Source: Tyto alba (taxonomy: Eukaryota; Chordata; Aves; Strigiformes; Tytonidae). From it: a stretch of 64,000 nucleotides of DNA. Both the position numbers and the translations under genes were made by a program. The stretch covers positions 9,207,427 to 9,271,426 of the forward strand of contig NW_024881296.1 in NCBI RefSeq assembly GCF_018691265.1, read 5' to 3'. Below are positions 1-13,114 of the stretch, piece by piece (the stretch's first letter is position 1; every line of letters starts with the position of its first letter). The notes beneath the pieces were generated by a model, which did no database searches, was not told where the DNA came from, and saw only the letters and a program-made list of their open reading frames with translations.

Positions 1-2059
1 TACTGTATGACATTTAAAATACAAAAGAAATGCAAGCTCTAGGTCACTTTGTAAATAATACATTTTCTTAGAAGCTTTGAAGAATGCCATAAAAGATAAG
101 GACAGAGAAAGGCAATTTAATGATAAGGTTTTACAAATCAAGGTACTGCTAAATTACAGTGGAGATTTCTGCAGAGTGCACAGGGAGTCCAAGGTAGTGT
201 TTAAGAATTTAGTTTTGGCAGGATGTTACTCCAAGAAGAAAAAGCTGAATTGGGGAGAATAAAATTATTCTCATAAGTGGGTGCCCCACTTCTTTCCCAT
301 GAAGTCAGTAGAAAAATTGCACTTCACATAATGTGCTCACAATAAAAATTAAGTTTTAAAGACAACTTTTGTAGATATCTTTTTGATAAATTTACATTAT
401 TTCTTCTAAGAGATTTTTAATCTTCAGCAGTAAATATTCCTATTGAATTCATAATGTTTCCTAAATGTAGAAGTTTTCCAGCCCTAGTTCACCATTTGAG
501 ATCAAAATACAGTGATGTGCCAGTTAAAAAAATAGCAAAAACACCCATACCAACCAACCAACCAACCAACAACCACCTCCCCATCCCCCCGCTTCAATAC
601 TTATCTGTGTTGTCTTAATCCAACCAAAAGACAAGTATAAAATGGGACTTCTGCTCCACATTGTGGAGTGGGGAGAAATCGCTGGGAGCAAGCAGGGTGC
701 TATGCAGCTCAGGAGAGAGGAGCTGGCGAGGATGGTTGTGGGTCAGGTTGCCGGGCAAATTTGGTGTCTCTGATGAAAGAAAAGAGGGGGATGAGCGTGG
801 AGCTGGGAGGGTGCCCGTGTGGACATGGTGGGCTCCTTTCCCAGCTGAAGCTTGGTGGTCTTTAAGTCAGTAGAAGTGGAGCACTGGTGAAAACAAAATG
901 GACCTCTTTGCTACATAGCTGGGTTTTACTCAAAAATGTGCTAGCAAAAACCCCTTTTTACAATGGCAGAATTGAGAATGAGTCAAGAGAAATCAGGGGT
1001 GTCAAATAAGCCCCCTCCTCCTGCTCTCCCCTGCTGTGGGCAACCCTTCCCTTCAGGGCCGCTTCTCTCCCAATGCTTCAGGGCCCTGGCTGGCTCCTGC
1101 AGAGTTTCAGGATCCGCTGGATCTTTCCCTTCTCCCTGAGGACTGACGCTATGTTCACAGGCCCTCAGGACCCTTGTTTCTCTGCCCCTCATGGCCCCTC
1201 CTGCTCCTTCCAGAAAGTTCTGGTGGGGACCTTGGCTGAGGTAGCTCCCCTGCCCACCCCTGCCTTCCTGAGGGGAGCCGGGGAGGTGCAAGGGAAAGCC
1301 TTCGCCTTCCACTTGCTGCATGGTGCTGGTGAGGTCTCAGCTGCAACAGCTGCGCTTTAGAAAACATGAGGTTTAAAATTGAGGAGAAAGGTATGTCAGG
1401 GGCCTGGAAAGAACAGTGCTGTGGAAAAATTAGGGATTGTTGGGGATTCAGCAAAGCAAGGGGCAGTTGCAACATGGATGAAAATGGTCTGCGCCCCACT
1501 TCTAGGAGACGATGGTCATAGAGTACAGCAAGGTCAAGCTTGAATTGTGTATCAGGAAAAAAAAGGGCTAATGAAGTGCTGGGACAGAGTATGTGGAAGA
1601 GCTGCATCTTCCAGCATCGAAGATGGCTTAAGAACAGGTTAGAGACATGACTGAGAGCCTGTATGGACTAGCTGGGCCCTCTTTGGTACCATAGGACTGG
1701 TTCTTTGACTTTTGTGCATTCCGACCTCATGATACTTAGAACAGGTTTACAAATTTCTCTTCATCTTTTGGTTTGCCCCTGGTACTGCTAAATGAGTAGA
1801 CAGAATATTAAAATCAGTTTTCTGGGTTTCAGAAAAATATAAGAGAAATAAAGTTTTTGGTGCTTTGTTTATGTTTGGGAAGGGAGGAATGGATCATTAA
1901 GTGGAGAATGGGGCAGACATAAATAATTTTTGAGAAGTTACGTAGCTGTCAGAAAATAAATTGAGCTTTGGCATCTAAACAAACTTTGCTTTTAAACCAA
2001 TAAAGAGTTCAATGATAAATTAATTTCCAGTACTCAAGAAAATTTGCATCTTCTTGTAG
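1..2059. other. Intron upstream of exon a (3' part)
   Basis: Non-coding. It contains a short (CCAA)n-like tract at about 548-575 and a G+C-rich block at about 985-1340 with no recognisable gene. Small open frames there overlap on both strands and carry no known motif. The RYR2 exon before exon a is not in the window. Confidence 0.8.
985..1340. other. G+C-rich intronic block, unidentified
   Basis: About 350 bp of C/T-rich, G+C-rich sequence (for example CCCCCTCCTCCTGCTCTCCC) in an AT-rich intron. Open frames occur on both strands, as expected from few AT-rich stop codons. I recognise neither a repeat family nor a gene. Confidence 0.45.
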
Positions 2060-2243
2060 GGGCCTTGATGCTCTCAGCAAGAAAGTGAAGTCTTCCACAG
2101 TTGATTTGCCTATTGAGTCAGTCAATCTGAGCCTTCAGGACTTGATTGGCTACTTTCACCCCCCTGATGAACATTTGGAGCATGAGGACAAACAAAACAG
2201 GCTCCGAGCACTGAAGAATCGCCAGAATCTCTTCCAGGAAGAG
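2060..2243 (+). CDS. RYR2: RYR2 exon a: start of RIH region
   Basis: The acceptor is TTCTTGTAG and the donor is GAG|GTAGTT. The first base completes a codon begun in the previous exon outside the window; 61 full codons follow and the exon ends on a codon boundary. The peptide starts GLDALSKK, includes [17 protein letters not shown] and ends NLFQEE. In ryanodine receptors this segment joins the third N-terminal subdomain to the helical RIH solenoid, a hot spot for disease variants in mammalian RYR2. Differences from the remembered human protein are few, for example KVKSST where mammals have KAKAST. The reading frame stays open into the intron to 2324, which is by chance. Confidence 0.96.
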
Positions 2244-5200
2244 GTAGTTCTCTGTTTTACTCCTGATTTTCCACCACGTTGTCTGCAAGTATTTTTTCAC
2301 AGTGTATATAGTGTTATCGTCTAATCTGGAGTATGTTTGCAGTGGGTTTTTTGTGCTATAAGAGTCAATTGCTACTTTTATAATCTTTTTAGATCTGTTA
2401 ATTCTCCTGTATATTTAAAGAAATACATTTAAGGCCTTACTTCCTTTTTCTTATTTTAAAAAATAAGATATTAATATGACCTTGTGCCCTGAATTATAAT
2501 CATAATTTACTCCTTATGTGTGAACTAGTTTTTTCTGTTATAGTTTAATCTCTTGATGCAGAAGAATATTTTGGTTTAATAAGCATGCTTTAAATATTTC
2601 ATTTCATATTGTCTGTTATTCCTCCAGTAGTGATAGTTGCCTATACTTAGTCAGATGCCTGAATGAATTCCAGAATAGAAACTTGCCTAAAATTATATCT
2701 GGAATACTGTTCATTTTTTGTTTTACTTTGACCATCCTAGATAGTAGATTTTCATTATCACAGTTAAGGAAAACTTTTCCATAGGGTTTGCTTATTTGAC
2801 TCTACTTGTCTGACTCCATGTATATATTCCTGTGTTTTGCATATCCTACCTTCCATGGTTTATTTTCTTAGATTTCTGAAAATCTTATGTATTTGCAGCT
2901 AAACAGTACTTTTCTTTTTCTCTGACAATCTGAGCCTTTCCATTTTAGGGTATGATCAACCTTGTTCTTGAATGTATTGATCGCCTGAATGTATACAGCA
3001 GCGCAGCTCATTTTGCAGACGTAGCTGGGAAGGAAGCTGGAGAAGCATGGAAATCTATTCTAAATTCTTTGTATGAATTACTAGGTAAGACATATTATGG
3101 GTTATTTGGATTGTTTTAGTTGAAAATAATACTCAGATGAAAAGAAACATGTACTGTTTTAGTATAGAAGAATTTTCACTGTGTAAAAATTTAGTTACAA
3201 ATTAAACAAGGTTTTTGCATTTCTAGGTCCTTGCATGTGCTTAAGAACAAAATACACTGAAAACACTCAAATATGATTGTTCTAATAACGTGTTTCTGGC
3301 TTCAATTAAATGATGTCAGTTGCTCCTCTGTCATCAGGTTTTCTCAGTGCCATAAGTAAGCCTAAATAATATTAACATTGACCTTAAGTGACAGGACAGT
3401 AATGTGTCATCATTAAGTAGTCTTTTGTGCAGGCTGCATATATGTGCCTATGCTGCCTTCTTTCTGTAACATTTTATTATGCTCTATTTACTTAAATTAA
3501 GCTCTAATGTGAGGGCCTGCTTATCTTTAAACTTGCACGTGTTTTAGCAAAAGCTTGAGTTTGGACAAAGTCCTAATACAGGATTGTTGTCTTACTTTTC
3601 AGTAAAACATAAAGCATTTTATGTATCATTTATACTAAATCTCACTCCTGAAAAATTTGGTATTGAAAAGGTATGCAAGTAATGTTATGTTATATATCAA
3701 TTCCATTAAAAACTCTATGACTGAATAAGGAGTTTGTAAAACGAAATGAGTCAAGTGGTTAGGAAGCACCCAGATGAATGTAGATGAATGTATTTTATTA
3801 CTTGGCCCTTCTGTGGGTGTGCCTTGTGAAACATGATCACATATTAGCTTTTCTATAGGACCCATTCCTTATTTAGTGCTTGTTTATTATTGGTACTTGA
3901 ATTATTTTGTTTTCTCTTTGCTACTTAGTGTGTGGCATTGAACCTTATTTATTGTGAGCCTTTTAATTCATGTTTGGAAAACAAAACTATTATCTTGGAG
4001 TTCTTTTGGGCTATCTGTGATTAGTAATCTGAATAATTAGAACTATTAATAAGTGTTCTGTTGGAAGCTTCTGTAATAAGGCAAATAGAAGGTATTATCT
4101 CCCATTCACCCAGAGGAACAGATACAGAAAGAAAGTTAGGTAAGAAGACTCTACCAATGCTAGTTCCCATATTAAGAGCTGTGGGATCTAACCATTTTTC
4201 ACAATATTCAGCAGTATTTCATGTGTGCCAGGTATACTTCAGTATTTCTCATATTCCTCCAAATTCAGAGGGAGAAAAAATGAAATTTTAATGGCATGCC
4301 TCACTTCACTTAAACTTTCTTTACTATCCAACGGCAAAGTCAGGCAACTGAGGAAGTAGTTCTATACACAGGACTGTTACAGAGCATTTCCGTAGTCAAA
4401 GTACATCTTGTGCTCCTGAAGAAGAAAATAATCTTGGGGATTAAAAAAAGATATCCAGTATATAGTGCACAGACCCTGACAAAGTCAATGAAGTGATTCT
4501 GACTGGACCGTTACTTTTTCTGTCTGAGGAAATAGAAGTTGACTGTAAATACCACTGAGGCAATCAGAAGCCATCTCCCATGATCTCTCAGAGCAAAGAC
4601 GGAGCTAGCTGAACAGTGGCTGCTTCATGTAACCACAGGCTGTTAGGACAGAAAGTGGTTCCTGTGGCTGTGATTCTGGTTGAGGAGCTGCTGAGATCTA
4701 CCACCTCTATGTAGTTAAAGATCGATGCACATGCATAGGTTGCAAGGGTGACCAAAAGTGGTATTTCCTAATATTAGATTTGTAGATTTTATGAACATAA
4801 TGAGGTAATTTTAATGTTTTTGGTTTTGATTTCCATGTTTTTTATAATTGTAAGCTAAGTACATCCTCTATACACCTCTCTCCAGATCTGTAAATTGTAG
4901 CATAGTGACGAGTGAGTCAGCATGTGGGTCAAAACCAGGACTGAATCTTCAGATACATCAGACTGCTTTAATTTCAGCTAAGAGTAATTTGTAGCAGTGG
5001 TACACTGTTGTCTTTTGTATTAATTCTATGTGAAGAACTGTTTCAGAGGTAGATGGGAGTTTTTGCAGGTGAATTTATGATATGTGATGGTTGAGAAATT
5101 TTATGACTTGGCAACATGAATCATATTGTAGGTTCTTGAGTGGAGTGTCCAGATCATTTACGTCTTATTTTTTTCTCATGTCTTATGATTTTCAAACTGG

Positions 5201-8200
5201 TGTAGGCCTTTCTCATGTTTGTTTGCATGTTACAGCTCCATTCTTCAATTATCTTTGCCAATGTTTGTCTTCCTTCAGAACTCTATGGTCTGTTACAGAA
5301 AATGAAGAATCTATTTCATGCTGTTTTCACTATATTTCAACAAAATGAAACAACCCCATATAGATTTGGCTATCTTCATGCTTGCAAGCAGTAAGATTGT
5401 TCAGTCAGAATTTTCTGAAGGTAGATGAACCATTAACAGACAGAAAGGGTAGCAGATTTTATCTTTAACAGCTAAAATTTTGAAAAGGTGCATGAAACTA
5501 AACTAAGCTTTCATAGTGAAAATGATACTAAATCTCAGTGTGAGCTTCTCATCATAGCAATACTGCTGTTATGTTTTTCCTCCCTCTGCTTCTCTCTTTA
5601 CTCTTACCCTAATGCCTGTATTGATGCTTGAAAATGTGACATTTTGTAATGTGGTTTTGGGGGATATCTGCTTGTCCAACCCTTACATAGAAAGGTCATC
5701 TAGAAGGAACGTTGTTAAATATTTTAATCTATCTTTCAGCTCATATATGCCAACTAAGTACCGTGAATCTGTTTTAGGCTTTTTTTTTCTTCTTTTTAAA
5801 AGGTGATTGTTTAATGTATACTAATGGCAGTTACTTGACTTATTAAGAATCAGCTAAAGAAGTTATGTCAGCAGTTATAAACATTTAAAAATATCTAGAC
5901 TAGGTCCAGAGTGTTAACATCAAAATGAAATAAACTGATGACCTTTTAGAATATAGATGATGGAATATGAAAGTCTGTGGTTGGGTTATTCAGAGATGTA
6001 GGGGAGTGTGGAAGTTTTTGTAAGTTTAGTTTGTTTTAACTCTTGTTACATTAAACACAGCTCAGACTGGAGGAAGTAGTGTCTTGATTGCGGAATCATT
6101 TCTCTAAGTCTGAAATTTCCAATTGATGAGGCCAGAAAATTCCTTCTGACAGAGTCTACTTGTCCTGTACCAAGTGTTGTTTCCATGGACCTGTAGTGAG
6201 GAGAACAGTGCACAAGCTTTTGATGACTTCCCAGTCTTTGTGCCCCTTCTGCCCACTCACATTACTTCCCTCACTGCATTATCTTTTGTTGTCTAATGCC
6301 CAAGAAGCCTGGCTTTGATCTGGCTATAATGAATTTGTATGTTGCTCTGTTCTGAATAATGCTGGAGCTGTACAGTAATTGCGTGGATGACAAATGGATA
6401 TTGCTTGCTCAGTCTTGCATCAGCAAACAGTACTTTGTTTTTGAGTCTGTACATAAATAAAAGTAAACTCTGATGCCAGAATTCATGGCTTTTGTCATGT
6501 CATTGACATTGTGATATATTTCACTGTGATGATAACAGAGGCATTTACAGACTTTGAGTTGAGACTGGATACTATTGTGTATAAAAAAATCATAGAATCA
6601 TAGAATGGTTTGGGTCTCAAGGGACCTTTAAAGATTATCTAGTCCAACCACCCTCATCATAAAAAATTCCTTCCTTATATTCAATCTAAAACTGCCCTCT
6701 TTCAGCTTAAAATGGTTGCCATATGCCTACTAAGGCATCTGTCCTTCCTCTATTACAAATACATACAATCCCTCTGAACTTGTGTTTGATCCTTTTGTAT
6801 CACCAAAGAATGCACAGGAATATGTTTAATGATGTGACTTTAATGTCTGACTGACCACATCCTGTATTTTATTTCTTTAAAACTGGATGCTACTCCTGTT
6901 CAGAGTAATGGACAATAAAAGAAGCAACTGTTGGATGGTACTTTTTGTTTTCAATGTTAAGTGGCTGTGAGCCTCATGTAATGCATGGCTTTAACCACTG
7001 AATGTTAACCCTTTACAAACCTATGCTGAGCTGCATTTATGAAACCATCTGTGTCTTATTACTGTTAATAAAATTAAATTTATTGATGTTGTGTTAAGCA
7101 GTGAACTATTCCTGCCTTCATTTTATGTTTGTACCTGAAGCACAGTGAGATGTGACTTGCTTATAATCAATTTAAAAAGTCACTCACAGAAACAGGTGTT
7201 CCTTAGTTCTGATCTGTGTCTTTTAACAAGATGCTCTTCCTCTTATGGTTCCCAAGTATTTTCAAATAGCTATGGTTATGATTAATTAACTGTGTAAGAT
7301 TTCAGCATATAGGATCTTTTATCATATAATACACCAAGAGAAAGGGGGTTATCGGTTTGTTTTGCTAGCTAGGGGTTGTTTTTTGTTTGTTGGACATTTT
7401 TGTTGGGTTTTTTTGGTTTTCTTTTTGGTTGTTTGGTTGTTTTGTTTTGTTTTGTTTTGTTTTTTTTGGCTATGAAGCAATTGGATTTTGATATCTCCTC
7501 ATGATATAGAACTGTCAGTGCAGTGACCTCTTTGCAACCAACTCCAAGATTTTCCCCTTTGCAGATACAGTTTCATATCATATTTATGTCACAAGTCCGT
7601 AAGTGTAACCTTTTATAAATGAAACATCATAAAAACACAGTTGCAATATAATATAGTGAATTGCTGCAGGATTAAAACATAGATTTTAAGAGGCCATTGC
7701 CTCTTAGCAGGACCAACAGTCTCTGCTGCTGAAAATAACCATAGAAATTTGAGGTTGGAAGAATTTCTTGGCAGAATTCGAAAACAATCTTAAGAAAAGC
7801 AGTTTGCACTGTTCCACACGCCAAACAGTAATGTTTGTGCCTCACTCATTTTTCAGAGTAGAACAGATGCTACTCTGTGAGCTTGTGTGTATGCACATAC
7901 ATGCAAACGCACGTGTTCTGGGACAGGGCAGGCTTGTGGATGACTACAGTGTTCATTGAGATGTCTAGTCAGTTATACCCACCAACTCAATGCATGCATT
8001 CAGTCTACTTCAGTCTTCAGCTTAAAGCATGGGAGTGAAACAGTTTCAAATCAGTTACTACCTCCCTACATCCCTGTCAAAAGTATAATAAACAATTTCT
8101 GGACATCTGTTTTGTTTTAGCTCCTACTATTTTTGAACAAAGGTATTGTATCAATACAAAATAATTTACATTCATCACCTATGTTGTTGGCTTCACATTC

Positions 8201-11200
8201 GGCTCTTCCAATGTTTCCTGTCATTGCAAGAATAATGTTTTATAAAAATTTGTTTCTACAGTAGCAGCTGACTTCTGTGGTGTCAGTACTAGCTACTTCA
8301 TGTAGAGCAGCAGGGATTATTGACATGATTGTAAAGCCAAAATAATTCAAATACCTTAAAGGTCAACTTTATGTCAAGGGTATTTCTTATGCTTAAATCT
8401 AATTGTCACTCATGGTATTTAAATTTAAATCAAGAACATCAATAATTAAAGACTAGGAATCTATTTTACTGGATCCTTCCTGGAAAGACAAGACATGTTC
8501 TTTTAATTTAAATGGACTTATAACTGTGATTTTTTTTCCCCTCTCTCTCTTTTTCCAATAGCGGCTCTGATTCGAGGGAATCGTAAAAACTGTGCTCAAT
8601 TTTCTGGATCTCTTGATTGGTTGATCAGCAGATTAGAAAGATTGGAAGCCTCTTCTGGTATGCTTTTTAGTATTTTAACTTCCTTATTTGACCAGATTTT
8701 ATTCTTTAAAGTTGGAAATATACTTGTTCAGTCTAATTATGAAGTTCTTCCTATAAGAGTGTAAAGTATATTAATAAAGTGAGATTTATATTTGTAATAT
8801 TTTTACATATGGATTTAAGTTGTAGTTCTACCTTAAGTTCTGGCAGTCTTTCCTTTCCCTTGACCAATTGGTTGTAATGTTATCTTTTTATTCAGGCAAG
8901 CAAACCATTTGGTGAAACAGTTGTTCTACAGTTTCAGTTGTGTTAAGTTGCTTTCTCTCTAATTCTGTTACCTTCCCTTCTCTTTGAAAGTATGCTTGTT
9001 TTTCAGGATTTGCATGAGACCAAATATAATAATAACTATATAGAGTGGATATAATTTGTTTCTCCTTGAAGGACTGTAGTGGTAACATAGGGACTTTTGT
9101 GTGTTCTAATTGAGCATGTGTAATAGATGGGTCTTCAGAAAATACCTCTGTGTTTGCATGTAACAGTGTTACCTCTGTAATACATACACATTCCATTTTT
9201 AATCACCTCTCTCACTCCTAAGGTCTGAATTTCTATTTGAAGTTAACAAGAAGAGGCATGCATGATGCATACATTTATGATTTGAGAATCTGGGATTTTT
9301 TTCTCACTTTAGTCACTAATTCTTTAAGCTATTTTATTTATTTTCTTTGTCATTACATAATGTCTTATTTTTCTCCTGAACCATTTTGTTAATCCCTTAG
9401 TGTCTATGAGGTGCAATTAGTCTCCGTGTTGCTCAGAGTGAAAGTATATGAAGTTATATTGAGCTGTACTGTACTTCTCACTGAAATGGTGATCCTGGAT
9501 TCTGTTTGCTTAGAAGCAATCTGTTCTCCATAAACCTACTCTGCCAACCAAACACACTGGGTTTTTATGTTTCCAATTGAATTTTTTTTTTAAAAATCCT
9601 GCAACTAAACTTGATCAAAAGACCTCTTTGGGCTAAATTGGAAAAATGTACTTTTTGAGCATAAGAAATGAAGTAGTGTGATCACTGCACATTAGGTAAA
9701 TGTAAATAGTATCTTTAGAATTTCTCTTGGTAATATATGATTCCTGTTGGCATTGATAGCTTGCTACTGTGTACCTCTTTAATGTCTTCAAATGTAGTTA
9801 CTTACAAGATTGTAGTCTATAAGAGGACCTTAAAGGCGGCTATTTGGATTATCAAATTTGGCATGTAATTATTTAAAAAAATGGTCTTCGATACTTAATA
9901 GAATAATTGTTTTGTGTTTTTTTTTTTTTTTTTTTAACAACACTACTTATTTTCTTTAAAAGTATGTGTTTGGAACTTGTTACTGTGGTTTGATTTTGTA
10001 AATAGATGGTAGACAAATCTCGTTGCATTAAAGAACCTCTGCTAAATGTATTTCAATGTTAATGAAGAGATACTAGGACTGTGTTTCTGCAATTAGTAGT
10101 GTTGATTTTGTGGGTGAGACTTGTCCTAACTTGTCTCTTTTATTGCCTGGTTCTAGCTGCTGTAGTTGATATCCCTTGTCTGATAACTTTAATCTTCTGT
10201 TTCTGGTTCATGTTCCTCTTTTCAGAGTAAGTGTAGGTATCAAGGTGGATTTCAGGAGCTAATTATTAATAGCACATGGAAGATATTTTGAAATCAATGC
10301 AGTAAGAGCAACAGATTTGAAAAATACTCAATGTGTAGCGATTGCTGTGTTTTAAATTTTTGTTGTCTGTTTTTCATCTCTCTGTAGTTCTTGTATGTTT
10401 TGCTTTGTCATTACTTTTAATACGTATAATTTCCTTTCTCTACCCTCTTCTGTTCTCTGCTCTCACTCAGCTGGAGCCGTTTTAGAGTTACAGACTAAGA
10501 AATGTTTTCCAGTTGCAGTTGTGACTGTTTTCTGTTCTATATAATTTTTACTCTTTTGTTGGAAGATGGCCTCTTGAAAGTCTTTCAAGCCTAATTTCCT
10601 GTAATTATGGTACACTAAGTTCAAAAGACAGGAGGGATTGTAGTCAAACCAATCGGCAGGGTGGTTACAACAGTGAGAACAATGTAACACACCTTTCTGG
10701 TTACATATTTATAGTTTATTCCCATCATCTTGTTATTTTAGTGTTGTGTGTTGTTTCACGAGCTGGAAATAACATAATAATCTTCCTCTCAATAATAATA
10801 TTTCATTGCTTACAGAGTTGTCCTCGGGAATTAAAATTTCCTTCCTATCCTGTTCTCCCACTCCTGAATCATACTTCTGCTACCGATAGATGTGTCTGTG
10901 AATTCACTGACATCTTAAGGGAGGAATGTCAGGAAGGGAAGATATCGCCCACTGTAAAAGGTCTTTGGTTTATATTGGACTAGTAGACATTTGAAAAAAA
11001 AATGTCACAGACATAACACAGTTGTTCTCATCAGACTTTCACTGTGGTATTAATACATGAGAAATATCCTCCTATTGCTGAGTATCTCAAGGAAAAGTTG
11101 GAGTTGTGTCAGCCACAAATCAGCATTTTGGCATATATTATCAAATTTCTTACCTCAGTAGTCTTCAAAAGGTCATCAGCAGCCATGAGAATAGATGTGT

Positions 11201-13018
11201 CCTATAGAAAACAAGGCGAATAAAGTGCTTGTGTTTTCCTCAGATATGTCATTGAACATTCATGTACATTTTGTTTGTTTGCCATAAATCTGTTCCTGAG
11301 ATGAACTGGCCAACAGCATAGGAAAATATTGTCAAATGTCACTGGCAGGCGTGTGCTCTTGCTCAGAGGCAAGGGTGAACTGCCGTGGCATTCACTAGCT
11401 GATTGGCAAGATCTGCAATGAGTGATTGCAGTTGCAAAGAGCAGTTATACATTGATGCTTCTCCTCTTGGAATTTTTTTTCTTTGTCAACTCTTGGGGCA
11501 AGCAGGGAGCTTAGAAGTCAGTTGTTCTTCTCTTGGGGTGGCAGCTGCTATAGAGACTTTGAAGCATTTGCCCTTGTAAGCCCCTCCAGTCAGCGATGTT
11601 TCATGGAAGTATTTTTGTAGAATTTTGTTTCATGTTGTCATGGTTTGAGCCTGATCGGCAGCCAAACACCACACAGCCACTCACTCCTCCCTTCCCTTCC
11701 AATGATGAGAAGGGACAAATGAGCCAGACTTGGGATTCGATATAGGACCAGGAGGAGCAGATCACCCATTATGGTCATGGGCAAAAGGCAGACTTGTTAG
11801 GGGAAGTAAAAAAGAACATAGATCTATTACAGACACTGACAACAACACATAACAGAGTAGGACAGTGAGAAGCATTGCCACATATTGAGAACACCTTCCC
11901 CCCACCCCTCCCTTCTTCCCGAGCTCAGCTCTGCTCCCGATATCTCTACCTCCTCCCCCCAGCAGTGCAGGGACAGGGAATGGGGGTGGGGGGTGGGGGG
12001 GTTGCAGTCAGTGCTGCTGCTTCTTCCATCTTCAGTGGGGGGAGCTTCTGGAACTTGTTCCCCCTGCTCCGTCGTGGTCCCCCTCTCACAGGAGACAGTC
12101 CTCCACAAACTTTCTCTGACATGAGTCCCTCCCATGGGCCGCAGCGTTCCCCGCACTGCTCCATTGTGGGTCCACAAACTTTCTCCAACTGGAGTCCCTC
12201 CCACGGCTGCAGCCCTTCCCGAACTGCTCTGGTGTGGGACACCCCCGCATGCTGCAATCCTCCCAGCGCTGAACTACCTTTTCCCACAAGACACCAGCCT
12301 TCTTTGGGCACAGACACTTTGATCAAACAGGTGAAACACAGGCCATAAATCAATGTCTGCTTCACCGTAGATCTTCATGGGTGGCAGGGGGGGCCGCCCT
12401 GCCGTCTCACCACAGGATACAGGGGGGTCCCTGCTCCGGCACACCTCCCCCCTCCTTTCTTCCTCCATTCCTCCACTGACCTTGGTGTTCATGGAGCTGC
12501 AGCAACTCCTCCTCACAAGTCCCACTGCTCATCACCACGTCCCTTCTTAAATACGTTATCGCAGAGGTGCAGTCGATTGGCTCAGTTTTTATGCAGAGGT
12601 GGAGCTGACTTGGATCTGGAGGAGCTTCGAGAAGCTTCTCATAGGAGGCCACTCCTATAGCCCCCTCCCCTGCAACCAAAAACCCCACCACTCACTCAAA
12701 CCCAGGACACATGTTTTTGCTGCAGAATTATGGCTTTAGGGTGGGGGACCTGTTTTACTATGCTATTACTTCCTACTCCTGGCATGCACCTGATGTGTTT
12801 CAGCAGTGGTTTCTTTATGCTCTGAAAGATATGAGGCAACAGGAACATAGGAGACCAAATCTATATTACTGCTTTAGTTCTCAGCTGGTATTACAGAGTT
12901 GGTCATAGCACTGGTGTCTAGTTAGAGATTTGCTGATCATCCTATCACTCTATCTAGTATATTAGGTGTAGAGGTCCTAACAAAATATGTCATAACTGAA
13001 AATTCATGTTGGTTTACG

Positions 13019-13114
<96 letters not shown>

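Larger units (their letters stand above)
3085..8561. other. Intron b-c
   Basis: A 5.5-kb intron. It contains a CR1 3' end at about 6589-6805 and a T/G-rich low-complexity tract at 7373-7467. The rest appears to be unique sequence. Confidence 0.88.

Noticed and set aside
983..1607. Open frames of 112-150 codons on the minus strand
   Set aside because: Composition effect of the G+C-rich block. No start context, no homology, and overlapping frames on the other strand.
7741..7790. Possible CR1 3' fragment (CATAGAAATTTGAGGTTGGAA)
   Set aside because: Only about 25 bp resemble CR1 and the rest does not continue; too short to call.
11827..12691. Several overlapping open frames on both strands
   Set aside because: All are in the G+C-rich solo LTR, where stop codons are rare. 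No retroviral gene is present.
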